A stretch of 64,000 nucleotides of DNA from Bacteroidia bacterium (GTDB lineage: Bacteria > Bacteroidota > Bacteroidia > B-17B0 > Aurantibacillaceae). The stretch covers positions 248,001-312,000 of the forward strand of contig JAEUTP010000027.1 of the NCBI GenBank assembly GCA_016787705.1, written 5' to 3'. How positions within the stretch are numbered: position 1 is the first letter of the stretch; each line of letters starts with the position of its first letter. Position numbers and translations under genes: made by a program. Under the pieces are notes generated by a model that had not been told where the DNA came from, did not search any database, and was given only the letters and a program-made list of their open reading frames with translations. This document shows positions 18,490 to 26,081 of the stretch, one piece after another.

Positions 18490-18548
18490 ATGCCGTTTTG
18501 TATACAACAATATTTAAATAGCTTTTTCGTTATCCTTAAAATTGTTTC

Positions 18549-19202
18549 ATGAGGGTTTGCGCAAAAATAAGTTTGCTTTTATTTTTTTTCCATGTTTCAA
18601 AGGCTCAGGATAAAGTAAAAAGATTTGAATTTGGTCCCACACTTGTTACCGTAAATTCTTTAAATAAAACCTATTATTCAGGATCCGACAGACAATCAAT
18701 TGAAATTAGCAGTGGACTCTTGTTTAAATATCTGAAAAAAAAGATGGCGTTCAGATCTTTGATCGGTTATAACGAATGTCATCTTAAATATTATGCACCT
18801 ACAGGTTGGATAGATGCCACGAGGGGCGAAACAAACAATAAAGATTTTAGGTTTGGATTAGGTATACAACATAACTTTTTAAGAACAAAAGAGTGGTTGT
18901 ATGGATTTACAGATCTTTCTTATCGTAATGTTTATTCTTCGGGTTTTATTTATGGTGGTATTGTAGGATATCATAATTCTTTTTATTCCTCAACAAATGG
19001 CTTGGATGGAATAATTGGCCTTGGCCTTAAATTAAAATTGTTTGACGATATTTTTATTTTACCCGAAGTGGGTTATAATACTTCTTTTGGCAATGTACAT
19101 TACACAACTACGCATCTGATTAGCAATGAAACCAATAAATACAGTTATTCAGAAGTGAATGCTAATCTAATTGCCAAATTACATTTAACGGTAAGGTTTT
19201 AG
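18549..19202 (+). CDS. Exported protein, probable outer-membrane beta-barrel
   Basis: A 217-residue protein with a signal peptide cleaved near HVSKAQ (about residue 20). The mature part alternates hydrophobic and polar residues in strands rich in Tyr, Phe and Gly, and ends in a terminal aromatic strand (LHLTVRF), as outer-membrane barrels do. No enzyme motif is visible and I cannot name a specific family. It is a single gene between a terminator and the acetyltransferase gene. Confidence 0.65.
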   Translation: MRVCAKISLLLFFFHVSKAQDKVKRFEFGPTLVTVNSLNKTYYSGSDRQSIEISSGLLFKYLKKKMAFRSLIGYNECHLKYYAPTGWIDATRGETNNKDFRFGLGIQHNFLRTKEWLYGFTDLSYRNVYSSGFIYGGIVGYHNSFYSSTNGLDGIIGLGLKLKLFDDIFILPEVGYNTSFGNVHYTTTHLISNETNKYSYSEVNANLIAKLHLTVRF

Positions 19203-19280
19203 TTATTTCTTTTACAAAATTTAGTTTTTTTAAGATTCATTTAATTTAGCTGATATTTAAATAGATGTATCTTTATATCT

Positions 19281-19880
19281 ATGGCAGATTTTGATTTTGA
19301 AAAAAAAATTATTCTGGAGGATAATCTTGTTTTATTGCGCCCGTTAGAGGCAACAGATTTTAATAACCTCCTTCATTTTTCTTTAAATGAACCTGAAATA
19401 TGGAAGTATTCATTGGTACAGGCCGGGGGCGAAGAAAACCTTAAAAAATATATTAAAATAGCCATAGATGCCCGCGATGCAAAAAAAGAATATCCTTTTA
19501 TTGTTTTTGATAAAAAACAAAATTCGTTTGCAGGTAGTACACGTTTTTATGATATACAATTAGCACAGGATACATTGCAATTGGGTTACACCTGGTACGG
19601 CAAAAATTTTCAGGGCACAGGTTTAAACAAGCACTGTAAATTTTTATTGCTGCAATATGCTTTTGAAACCATGGATATACAACGGGTGGAGTTTAGAGCT
19701 GATAATAGTAACGAAAAAAGTATTGCCGCTATGAAAAGCATTGGCTGTAAAGTTGAAGGAGTTATGCGCAGCAGTATGTACAATTTAAATGGCAGCAGGC
19801 GTGATAGTATTATACTGAGCATTTTGCGTGATGAATGGTTTGATAAGGTAAAAGAAAATTTAAAAAACAAATTGAAATGA
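19281..19880 (+). CDS. GNAT family N-acetyltransferase (RimJ/RimL-like)
   Basis: The 199 residues follow the Acetyltransf_3 pattern. The N-terminus reads LRPLEATDF, and YTWYGKNFQGTGLNKHCK is the acetyl-CoA pyrophosphate loop. The C-terminal part has the characteristic VEFRADNSNEKSIAAMKSIG and EGVMRSS segments. The family acetylates amino groups of small molecules or protein N-termini; the substrate is unknown. The following gene overlaps by 4 bases (ATGA), indicating coupling. Confidence 0.85.
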   Translation: MADFDFEKKIILEDNLVLLRPLEATDFNNLLHFSLNEPEIWKYSLVQAGGEENLKKYIKIAIDARDAKKEYPFIVFDKKQNSFAGSTRFYDIQLAQDTLQLGYTWYGKNFQGTGLNKHCKFLLLQYAFETMDIQRVEFRADNSNEKSIAAMKSIGCKVEGVMRSSMYNLNGSRRDSIILSILRDEWFDKVKENLKNKLK

Positions 19881-20389
19881 ATGCTTTAGTAATTTTTCCA
19901 ATAACATTGATGTTTCTTTTAATAACATCATTTGATCATAAAAAATCAGATGTTGCTCTTGCAACTATTACCTGCGATAGCATACCTGTTTTAAACAAAC
20001 AAATAATAGCATTTGTAAATACAAATATTGGTAAAACGGTTGGCAAAGGCGAGTGTTGGGATGTAGCCGCAGAAGCATTAAATAAGGTTAATGCCAGGTG
20101 GGATGGCAATTATAAATTTGGTAAAGAAGTTAATTATAAAAAAGATTGCGTTTTTCCCGGCGATATTATGCAGTTTGAAAATGTGGTTTTAAAATACTCC
20201 GTTGGCAGCAAACAGTTTATTGAAAAAATGACACATCACACAGCTATCATTTACGATGTAAAAGGTAAAGAGGAATTAGTAATGGCTGATCAAAACACCG
20301 GCCGTTCCGGCAAAAAAGTTGGCTTAAGCCCCCTTAATTTTAAAGATATGACCAAAGGAAGTTTTAAAATTTTCAGGCCAATGAATTAG
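19877..20389 (+). CDS. Exported protein with papain-like Cys/His pattern
   Basis: A 170-residue protein with an N-terminal hydrophobic signal. It has a single GECWDVAAEAL segment (Cys60 at the start of a helix) and a THHTAIIYDV strand (His120/His121) followed by ADQNTG. Cys at a helix start and His on a later beta strand are the layout of NlpC/P60 and CHAP amidases, so a peptidoglycan or amide hydrolase is plausible. The match is by pattern only. It is coupled to the acetyltransferase gene. Confidence 0.55.
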   Translation: MNALVIFPITLMFLLITSFDHKKSDVALATITCDSIPVLNKQIIAFVNTNIGKTVGKGECWDVAAEALNKVNARWDGNYKFGKEVNYKKDCVFPGDIMQFENVVLKYSVGSKQFIEKMTHHTAIIYDVKGKEELVMADQNTGRSGKKVGLSPLNFKDMTKGSFKIFRPMN

Positions 20390-20391
20390 GA

Positions 20392-20433
20392 GATGGAACA
20401 CAGATGACACTGATTATACTGGTTGACACTGAT
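20392..20433. repeat. Left arm of an inverted repeat bracketing a small lipoprotein gene
   Basis: Starts GATGGAACACAGATGACAC. It aligns over about 42 bases with the reverse complement of 20964-21005 (which starts GATGGAACGCGGATGATGC). A hairpin AATAAATCA/TGATTTATT follows at 20442-20467. Confidence 0.65.
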
Positions 20434-20529
20434 AAAATTTAAATAAATCAGCATATCATGATTTATTCACTTAATATTCCATAAGTAGATTTTTTGGAGG
20501 TTTTTATACTGGTCAGATGTTAAAAACGG

Positions 20530-20910
20530 TCATGAATATTCACTCCAACCACCATCTTTTTTTACAACATACATCATAACTGTTTTGTAATCAATAATTA
20601 CTTTATCCTCAATATTAAATGCTTGTGTGCAACACGCAATCGCATATGCTGTGTCGTTATTTCGATAAAGATAATAATCTTCATTACTTAACCTTAAATC
20701 GTGCTCTTTAATGTTTTTTTTATCAATCGTAATTTTCAACAAACATTCTCTTGAATCTATATCTTTGATAGCTGAAATCTTTCCTCGTAGTTGGATTTTG
20801 TATTTATTATAATATGTAAAAGATTTATCTTTTTTCACATCATAATTTTCATTACAACTTACCTGGAATAAACAAATTAATAATACTATAAATGTTTTAC
20901 GAAGTATAAT
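20530..20910 (-). CDS. Small lipoprotein without a standard start codon
   Basis: The clear reading frame contains a hydrophobic signal ending in LFQVSC and then NENYDVKKDK, so the natural product is a lipoprotein of about 126 residues. The only ATG/GTG/TTG in frame is a GTG at 20838, which lies after the lipobox and would discard the signal. Upstream codons to the stop at 20926-20928 offer only ATT or ATA as starts; I placed the 5' end at ATT 20910. The mature part is charged beta sequence with no known domain. It lies wholly between the two arms of an inverted repeat. Confidence 0.55.
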   Translation of the reverse strand: MILRKTFIVLLICLFQVSCNENYDVKKDKSFTYYNKYKIQLRGKISAIKDIDSRECLLKITIDKKNIKEHDLRLSNEDYYLYRNNDTAYAIACCTQAFNIEDKVIIDYKTVMMYVVKKDGGWSEYS

Positions 20911-20963
20911 TAAATCTATTCGAATTTAATGATTGTCTTTAAGTTCATGGTACAATATTTAAC

Positions 20964-21005
20964 ATCTGTGCAAATCCGCCCAATCAGCATCATCCGCGTT
21001 CCATC
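20964..21005. repeat. Right arm of the inverted repeat
   Basis: Reverse complement matches the left arm at 20392-20433. The arm runs into the stop codon of the pseudouridine synthase gene at 21004, so it overlaps the coding end by two bases. Confidence 0.65.
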
Positions 21006-21594
21006 AAGCTTCAAGCAACAACAATTCAAACAATTCCTTCTGCCCAATCTCTCTTACTTCTCCGGGCTTCATATCACCTAATTCCAAATTTTCAATTTTT
21101 GTTCTTATTAAACGCTTGCAATCATGTCTTACAGCCGCACACATTTTTCGTATTTGCCTGTTCTTGCCCTCCATCAAAACAAATTCAAGCCACGATTGTG
21201 GCAGATCTTCTCTAAAGGCATGTGCTCTTTCAGCCAGGTCTTTTGGTTTTTCAATTACATTTACTTCGCAGGGTTGGGTAATATATTTACCGCGTTGTTT
21301 TACAATTATTTCTAATCCGTTGCGCAGTTTATTCAAGGCTTCTTCGCCAATTTTTTTCTCTACCTGCACAATGTAATTACGTTTATGTTTCCTGTCAGGG
21401 TGCAATAAACGCTTTGTAAGAGATTTATCCGTTGTTAAGATCAACAAGCCTTCGCTGTCATCATCCAAACGGCCTACAGCATTGGTGCCCTCGGGAAAAT
21501 CATAATTCAGTTCGCCCAATTTACGCTGTACATAAGGACTCACAAACTGCGAGATCATTTTATAAGGCTTGTATATGATAAAGTATCTTTCCAA
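21004..21594 (-). CDS. Pseudouridine synthase, RluE-like
   Basis: The 196-residue protein of the RsuA/RluB/E/F family has the catalytic motif NAVGRLDDDSEGLLILTT (second Asp of the RLDxDSEG core is the nucleophile) and GKNRQIRKMCAAVRHDCKRL. It lacks an N-terminal S4 domain, which fits RluE (a 23S rRNA position) better than RluB or RluF. The exact target uridine is inferred from length and architecture. An exact -7 box lies upstream. The gene is divergent from the DUF922-like gene. Confidence 0.88.
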   Translation of the reverse strand: MERYFIIYKPYKMISQFVSPYVQRKLGELNYDFPEGTNAVGRLDDDSEGLLILTTDKSLTKRLLHPDRKHKRNYIVQVEKKIGEEALNKLRNGLEIIVKQRGKYITQPCEVNVIEKPKDLAERAHAFREDLPQSWLEFVLMEGKNRQIRKMCAAVRHDCKRLIRTKIENLELGDMKPGEVREIGQKELFELLLLEA

Positions 21595-21610
21595 AAAAAA
21601 ATTTAGGCTG

Positions 21611-21618
21611 CAAAAGTA
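21611..21618 (-). promoter_or_regulatory. -7 box of the pseudouridine synthase gene
   Basis: Minus-strand TACTTTTG, an exact TAnnTTTG match, 16 bases ahead of the ATG at 21594. Confidence 0.6.
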
Positions 21619-21640
21619 CCATTAAATCTAAATATTTTCA

Positions 21641-21648
21641 TATCTTTA
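21641..21648 (+). promoter_or_regulatory. -7-like box of the DUF922-like gene
   Basis: TATCTTTA, one mismatch to TAnnTTTG, 15 bases before the ATG at 21664. It makes the TTG at 21649 an unlikely start. Confidence 0.45.
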
Positions 21649-21663
21649 TTGTATAAACTACTT

Positions 21664-22215
21664 ATGAAAAAGACCCATATTTTCTTAGCGCTGTTATGCG
21701 GCGTTTCTACTTTATTTAGTCAGAATGATACCATACATTGGTCTGCCGGCAAGCCGCTTACCTGGAATGATTTTAAAGGCGATGTGCCTGATACGGCAAC
21801 AACTGATGGTTTTGCTGAGGTAAAGATATTGGCTACGAGTAAAAATGCAGCTAAATATTCTACATCCAATACTTATGTGGTAACTGTTTTTGACTGGCGT
21901 AACTCATGGATAAAACCAAAAACGGATAGCGAGATCTTATTAAAATATTATCAAACCATTTTTGATATTGGTGAATTATACAGCCGCAAATTAAGAAAGG
22001 CCATTGCAGAAACAAAGCTTGATCCATATCCCGTAACTTTTGATGAAAAAATAAAAGCGGCCCAAATTGGTCAAATGGACAGGCTAAGGCAATTTAAAAA
22101 AGAATCAAAAAATGGCACTTTTGAAGCCGCTATTACCCGTTGGTACGATAATGTAAAAGCTGAGTTAACAGAGCTGGATGCCTTTAAACAAGTGCCCGTA
22201 AAAGCAGGTAAATAA
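21664..22215 (+). CDS. Exported DUF922-like protein lacking the HExxH site
   Basis: A 183-residue protein with a signal peptide (to about SLFSQ) and the segment KPLTWNDFKGDVPD that marks a Bacteroidota family related to DUF922 putative zinc proteases. In that family the helix before 'ARKLR' normally carries a His-Glu...His motif. Here the equivalent reads LLKYYQTIFDIGELYSRKLR, with no HExxH, so it is probably non-catalytic. The Crp/Fnr gene starts inside its stop codon (TAATG). An upstream TTG at 21649 would add five residues. Confidence 0.65.
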   Translation: MKKTHIFLALLCGVSTLFSQNDTIHWSAGKPLTWNDFKGDVPDTATTDGFAEVKILATSKNAAKYSTSNTYVVTVFDWRNSWIKPKTDSEILLKYYQTIFDIGELYSRKLRKAIAETKLDPYPVTFDEKIKAAQIGQMDRLRQFKKESKNGTFEAAITRWYDNVKAELTELDAFKQVPVKAGK

Positions 22216-22799
22216 TGGACCAGGCGCTGATCTTAAAAAATATTTCAAAACACATTACGCTTACAAAAGCAGAACAAGAGTATTTTGTTTCGTTACTGGA
22301 TTCAAAATATATTAAAGCAAAACATTTTTTATTAAAAGCTGGTGAGGTTTGTAAAGAATCGGCGTTTGTTACATCAGGCTGCTTAAGAGGCTATACGGTT
22401 GATAAAGAAGGCGTAGAGCACATCCTTAGTTTTGCGCCAAAAGATTGGTGGATGGGCGATATGTACAGCATGCTCAGCCAAAAGCCGGGCAATTTAAATA
22501 TTGAAGCTTTGGTGGATACAGAGGTAATTGTACTCTCCAAAAAAAACCAGGAAAAGCTTTACGAAAAGGTTCCAAAGTTCGAACGCTTCTTTCGCATTAT
22601 TGTCGAAAAATCTTTAGTGGCGTTTCAGCAACGTTTAATGGATAATTTAAGTCTAACAGCGCAGGAGAGGTATTTAAAATTTTGCACCACATACCCTGCT
22701 ATTATTAATACCATTCCCCAAAAGCAGGTTGCCGCATATATTGGCGTTACGCCTGAGTTTTTAAGTAAGCTAAAAGCGAAAACATTAAAGAGTCGGTAG
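22215..22799 (+). CDS. Crp/Fnr family transcriptional regulator
   Basis: At 194 residues, with an N-terminal cyclic-nucleotide-binding-like barrel (about 20-120) and a C-terminal winged helix (LSLTAQERYLKF, then IPQKQVAAYIGVTPEFLSKL as recognition helix). There are no Fnr-type cysteines and no clear cAMP phosphate cassette, as is usual in Bacteroidota members. It lies just upstream of the pirin/YceI cluster, which it may regulate through the palindrome at 23041-23054 (inference). Confidence 0.88.
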   Translation: MDQALILKNISKHITLTKAEQEYFVSLLDSKYIKAKHFLLKAGEVCKESAFVTSGCLRGYTVDKEGVEHILSFAPKDWWMGDMYSMLSQKPGNLNIEALVDTEVIVLSKKNQEKLYEKVPKFERFFRIIVEKSLVAFQQRLMDNLSLTAQERYLKFCTTYPAIINTIPQKQVAAYIGVTPEFLSKLKAKTLKSR

Positions 22800-22803
22800 A
22801 TTT

Positions 22804-23002
22804 TTTGCCACGATTTTCACTAATTTCCACAATTTTTTTTGATTTATTCATACAATTAATTTTCAGGCCTGCGGCTTTTATTTCACTAATCTAAAAGCAT
22901 AGTTTAGTGAAATAAAATAAAGTCGCCGACTTTATCAAATAATTCGTTTAGAATTAGTCAGTAATTTTTATTTGTGTAATTTGTGAAATTAGTGGCTTTT
23001 TA
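22804..23002. repeat. Intergenic nested inverted repeat, copy A
   Basis: The outer arms start GCCAC at 22806 and end GTGGC at 23000 and match imperfectly as inverted copies built from CACTAATT units. Inside is a perfect 14-bp stem, TTTTATTTCACTAA (22876-22889) with its complement at 22904-22917. It fills nearly all of the 306-base gap between the Crp/Fnr and pirin genes. Related copies are at 25955-26046 and 52254-52392. Confidence 0.75.
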
Positions 23003-23040
23003 ACTTTAAAAGATGGGTGTTATCAGCGTTCTATCATTTC

Positions 23041-23054
23041 TTAACCTAGATTAA
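23041..23054. promoter_or_regulatory. Palindromic operator candidate upstream of the pirin operon
   Basis: TTAACCTAGATTAA is a near-perfect palindrome (12 of 14) centred on CTAG. It lies about 23 bases before the -7 box at 23077, in the -33 region. A Crp/Fnr protein is a natural candidate ligand given the gene next door; unproven. Confidence 0.4.
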
Positions 23055-23076
23055 GAACAATTCTTTATTCTGTTTG

Positions 23077-23084
23077 TACCTTTG
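23077..23084 (+). promoter_or_regulatory. -7 box of the pirin/YceI operon
   Basis: TACCTTTG, an exact TAnnTTTG match, 22 bases before the ATG at 23107. Confidence 0.6.
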
Positions 23085-23106
23085 ATATAGAATTAAACAA
23101 CTTACT

Positions 23107-23979
23107 ATGGACAGAAAAGATTTCTTAAAAAAAGGTTTGCTGGGTACAGGCATGTTTGTAGCCGCAAATTCATTGAGCAACATCATTAAAAATGATATTG
23201 ACGAGTTAAAAGAACTGGAAATATTGGGGTTTAATCATATACCAAATACAAATTCAAAAATTATGGAAAACACAATTTTGCACAAAGCCGATACCCGTGG
23301 TAATGCAGATCACGGCTGGCTAAAAAGTAAACATAGCTTTAGTTTTGCAAGCTATTATAATCCTGAACGTATGCACTTTGGTGTGTTACGCGTTTTAAAC
23401 GACGATACCGTTAGCGCCGGCATGGGGTTTGGCACACACCCGCACGATAACATGGAAATTATAAGCATCCCTTTAGAAGGTGATTTGGAGCATAAAGATA
23501 GCATGGGAAATGTTGCCGTAATTAAAAATGGAGATATTCAGGTAATGAGTGCCGGAACAGGCATTCAGCACAGCGAGTATAATAAGAACAAAGATAAAAC
23601 GGTAAAATTTTTACAGATCTGGGTTTTTCCTAATAAGAAAAATGTAACACCGCGTTACGATCAGATCACGATTAAAGAAGAAGACCGTCATAATAAATTG
23701 CAACAGATCCTTTCGCCAAATGCAGACGATGAAGGTGTATGGATCCATCAAAATGCCTGGTTTCATTTAGGAAAGTTTGATAAAGATATTTCTAAAGAAT
23801 ATACTCTAAAAGCAAAAGGCAATGGTATTTATATCTTTAATTTAAGCGGAGATGTTGAAGTGAATGGACAATTATTAAATGCTCGAGATGGCTTTGGTAT
23901 TTGGGATACAGATAAAATCACGTTAAAAGCTAAAAGCAATGCAGAGTTCTTAATAATGGAAGTACCAATGAATGTTTAA
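23107..23979 (+). CDS. Pirin family protein with N-terminal extension
   Basis: At 290 residues it is longer than usual. A roughly 50-residue N-terminal extension begins MDRKDFLKKGLLGTG and includes a hydrophobic, Tat-like or signal-like segment, followed by the double-cupin pirin fold. Metal-site residues of the N-terminal cupin are present: FGTHPHDNMEI and the later GTGIQHSEYN. Pirins bind iron and some have quercetinase activity; the substrate is unknown. It is the first gene of a four-gene run with yceI, an FMN reductase and a second pirin. Confidence 0.87.
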   Translation: MDRKDFLKKGLLGTGMFVAANSLSNIIKNDIDELKELEILGFNHIPNTNSKIMENTILHKADTRGNADHGWLKSKHSFSFASYYNPERMHFGVLRVLNDDTVSAGMGFGTHPHDNMEIISIPLEGDLEHKDSMGNVAVIKNGDIQVMSAGTGIQHSEYNKNKDKTVKFLQIWVFPNKKNVTPRYDQITIKEEDRHNKLQQILSPNADDEGVWIHQNAWFHLGKFDKDISKEYTLKAKGNGIYIFNLSGDVEVNGQLLNARDGFGIWDTDKITLKAKSNAEFLIMEVPMNV

Positions 23980-24005
23980 TAAATAATAATTTAAAAAATA
24001 AAAAT

Positions 24006-24539
24006 ATGAGCACAACAAAATGGGCATTAGACCCAAGTCACAGCGAAGTAAGTTTCAAAATAAAACACATGATGATCTCTAATGTAACAGGTCATTTTGG
24101 AGCATTTAATGTTACCGCTGAAACAGAGGGTGATGATTTTTCAAAATCAAAAGTTTCTTTTACAGCCGATGTAAATTCTATCAATACTAAAAGTGAACAA
24201 CGCGATGGGCATTTAAAGTCAGGCGATTTTTTTGACGCTGAAAAATATCCCCACATAAAATTTGAAGCAACAAAAATGAATAAAGTTTCTGATGATGAGT
24301 TTTCTGTGGATGGAAACTTAACTATTCGTGATGTTACTAAACCTGTAAAATTAAAAGCAGAGTTTGGCGGTATTGCAAAAGACCCTTACGGAAATATTAA
24401 AGCAGGTTTTACTGTTGAAGGAAAAATTAACCGTAAAGATTTTGGTTTAACATGGAATGCAGCAACGGAAGCGGGAGGTGTTATGGTTGGTGAAGATTTA
24501 AAGATCCATTCTGAAATTCAATTGGTAAAACAACCTTGA
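24006..24539 (+). CDS. YceI family protein
   Basis: A 177-residue lipocalin-like barrel that binds isoprenoid-type lipids. The start 'WALDPSHSEVSFKIKHMM' and the central 'FDAEKYPHIKFEATKM' are diagnostic. There is no signal peptide, so this copy is cytoplasmic, unlike E. coli YceI. It is 26 bases after the pirin gene and in the same operon. Confidence 0.92.
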   Translation: MSTTKWALDPSHSEVSFKIKHMMISNVTGHFGAFNVTAETEGDDFSKSKVSFTADVNSINTKSEQRDGHLKSGDFFDAEKYPHIKFEATKMNKVSDDEFSVDGNLTIRDVTKPVKLKAEFGGIAKDPYGNIKAGFTVEGKINRKDFGLTWNAATEAGGVMVGEDLKIHSEIQLVKQP

Positions 24540-24583
24540 TCAGAGTTTATAAAAGCTATATTTGCCTATAAACTAGATAAAAC

Positions 24584-25114
24584 ATGAAAATAGTAGCCTT
24601 TGGTGGAAGCAATAGCAAGCAGTCAATAAATAAACAATTGGCTGCTTACGCTGCTTCACAATTTAAAAATGCAGAAGTAGAAGTTTTAGATCTCAATGAT
24701 TATGAATTGCCTTTGTTTGGTGTTGATGTTGAAAAGACATTAGGTAAACCAAAATTAGCGCAGGATTTTTTAGACAAAATGAAAAGTGCAGATCTGTTGG
24801 TAGTATCAATGGCTGAAAATAACCGTAATTACTCTGCTGCATTTAAAAATATTACTGATTGGGCTTCGCGTATTACTGAAAAGATCTTTGCCGAAAAGCC
24901 AATGTTATTAATGGCTACATCTCCTGGCGCCAGAGGAGGAGCAAGCGTATTAGAGATATCTGAAAAATACTTCCCACGCTTTGGAGCAAAAATTTTAAGA
25001 ACATTTTCGTTACCTTCTTTCGAACAAAATTTTAAAGATGGTAAGATCACAAACGAAGATCTTAATACTAAATTACTACAATTAATAAAAGAAATACAAA
25101 ATGAGCAACTATAA
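24584..25114 (+). CDS. NADPH-dependent FMN reductase family protein
   Basis: A 176-residue flavodoxin-like fold. The N-terminal phosphate-binding loop reads FGGSNSKQSINK, MAENNRNYSAAFKNITDW contacts the flavin, and 'ATSPGARGG' is the second loop. It likely reduces quinones or FMN using NAD(P)H. It overlaps the second pirin gene by 14 bases, so the two are coupled. Confidence 0.88.
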   Translation: MKIVAFGGSNSKQSINKQLAAYAASQFKNAEVEVLDLNDYELPLFGVDVEKTLGKPKLAQDFLDKMKSADLLVVSMAENNRNYSAAFKNITDWASRITEKIFAEKPMLLMATSPGARGGASVLEISEKYFPRFGAKILRTFSLPSFEQNFKDGKITNEDLNTKLLQLIKEIQNEQL

Positions 25115-25949
25115 AAAAATTCGCTCAATACATACAGCACCAGAAACACGAATGGGTCCGGCAATAATCCGCCAGGCATTTCCATTACAGGGCATGCAAC
25201 AGGTAGACCCATTTATCTTATTACATCATTTTGATTTTACAAGTGCGCCGCACGAAAATAATTTTAACGTGCCGCCACACCCACATCGTGGTTTTAGTCC
25301 GGTTACGTTTATGTTTGAAGGGGAGATAGAACATGAAGATTCTCTCGGCAATAAAAAAGTAATCGGCAATAACGAAGTGCAATGGATAAACGCGGCGCGC
25401 GGAATTATTCATGGCGAAAAAGCGGGAAAAGAATTCTCTGAAAGGGGAGGAAGGTTTCATGGCATTCAATTATGGATCAATACATCAAAAGCGCATAAGA
25501 TGGATGCGCCAACCTATCAGCCAATAACAAAAGACGAAATTGTGTTGATTGAAAATGAAGGTGTTGAGTTTCGTTTGGTATCAGGTTCTTATAACGCTAA
25601 AAAGGGTCCGGCTAAATCGGATGTATTTACCGCTATGTTGCGAATGAATGAAGGCAGCGATTATACCTTTAATTTTCCTGCAACTAATAATGTAGCTTTT
25701 TATGTTTTAGAGGGTGATTTGAAAGTAAATGATAAAGTATTTGCAAAACAACATGATTTGATAGTATTTGATAATGATAACGCAGATATTTTATTAAAAG
25801 CAAATTCACAGGCATCTTTACTATTAATGGCTGGCGAACCAATTAACGAACCGCTTGTTACTCACGGACCATTTGTAATGAATACCGAAACCGAAATTAT
25901 GGAAGCCATGCGAGATTACCAGCAGGGTAAAATGGGTTTTTTGTATTGA
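25101..25949 (+). CDS. Pirin family protein
   Basis: A 282-residue standard-length pirin. The N-terminal cupin has the 'PPHPHRGFSPVTFMFEGEIEH' type metal motif (His-His), and later come INAARGIIHGEK and FHGIQLWIN. It carries the extra 'TETEIMEAMRDYQQGKMG' tail seen in many bacterial pirins. Its start lies within the FMN reductase gene. Together with the first pirin and YceI it suggests a stress or redox operon. Confidence 0.92.
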   Translation: MSNYKKIRSIHTAPETRMGPAIIRQAFPLQGMQQVDPFILLHHFDFTSAPHENNFNVPPHPHRGFSPVTFMFEGEIEHEDSLGNKKVIGNNEVQWINAARGIIHGEKAGKEFSERGGRFHGIQLWINTSKAHKMDAPTYQPITKDEIVLIENEGVEFRLVSGSYNAKKGPAKSDVFTAMLRMNEGSDYTFNFPATNNVAFYVLEGDLKVNDKVFAKQHDLIVFDNDNADILLKANSQASLLLMAGEPINEPLVTHGPFVMNTETEIMEAMRDYQQGKMGFLY

Positions 25950-25954
25950 TCTTT

Positions 25955-26046
25955 TGCCACTAATTTCAATAATTACACAAAGTAATTTATTCAAAATGCA
26001 CTAATTAGTGGTTTATGTTTTAGTAATAATCTGTGATATTAGTGGC
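25955..26046. repeat. Intergenic inverted repeat, copy B
   Basis: Outer arms start GCCACTAATTTCAATAATTA at 25955 and end with the inverted counterpart at 26046. An inner CACTAATTAGTG palindrome lies near 26000. It has the same CACTAATT-based composition as copies A and C. Confidence 0.7.
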
Positions 26047-26069
26047 ATCTTAAATGTAGATTATTTTCA

Positions 26070-26077
26070 TAATTTTG
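26070..26077 (+). promoter_or_regulatory. -7 box directly before the CDGSH gene
   Basis: TAATTTTG matches TAnnTTTG exactly and ends only 4 bases before the ATC codon at 26082, so any transcript from it would be nearly leaderless. Confidence 0.45.
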
Positions 26078-26081
26078 TTCC

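Noticed and set aside
22804..23002. Possible CRISPR array from repeated CACTAATT units
   Set aside because: The units form inverted arms and hairpins with no regular spacing, no spacers and no cas genes.
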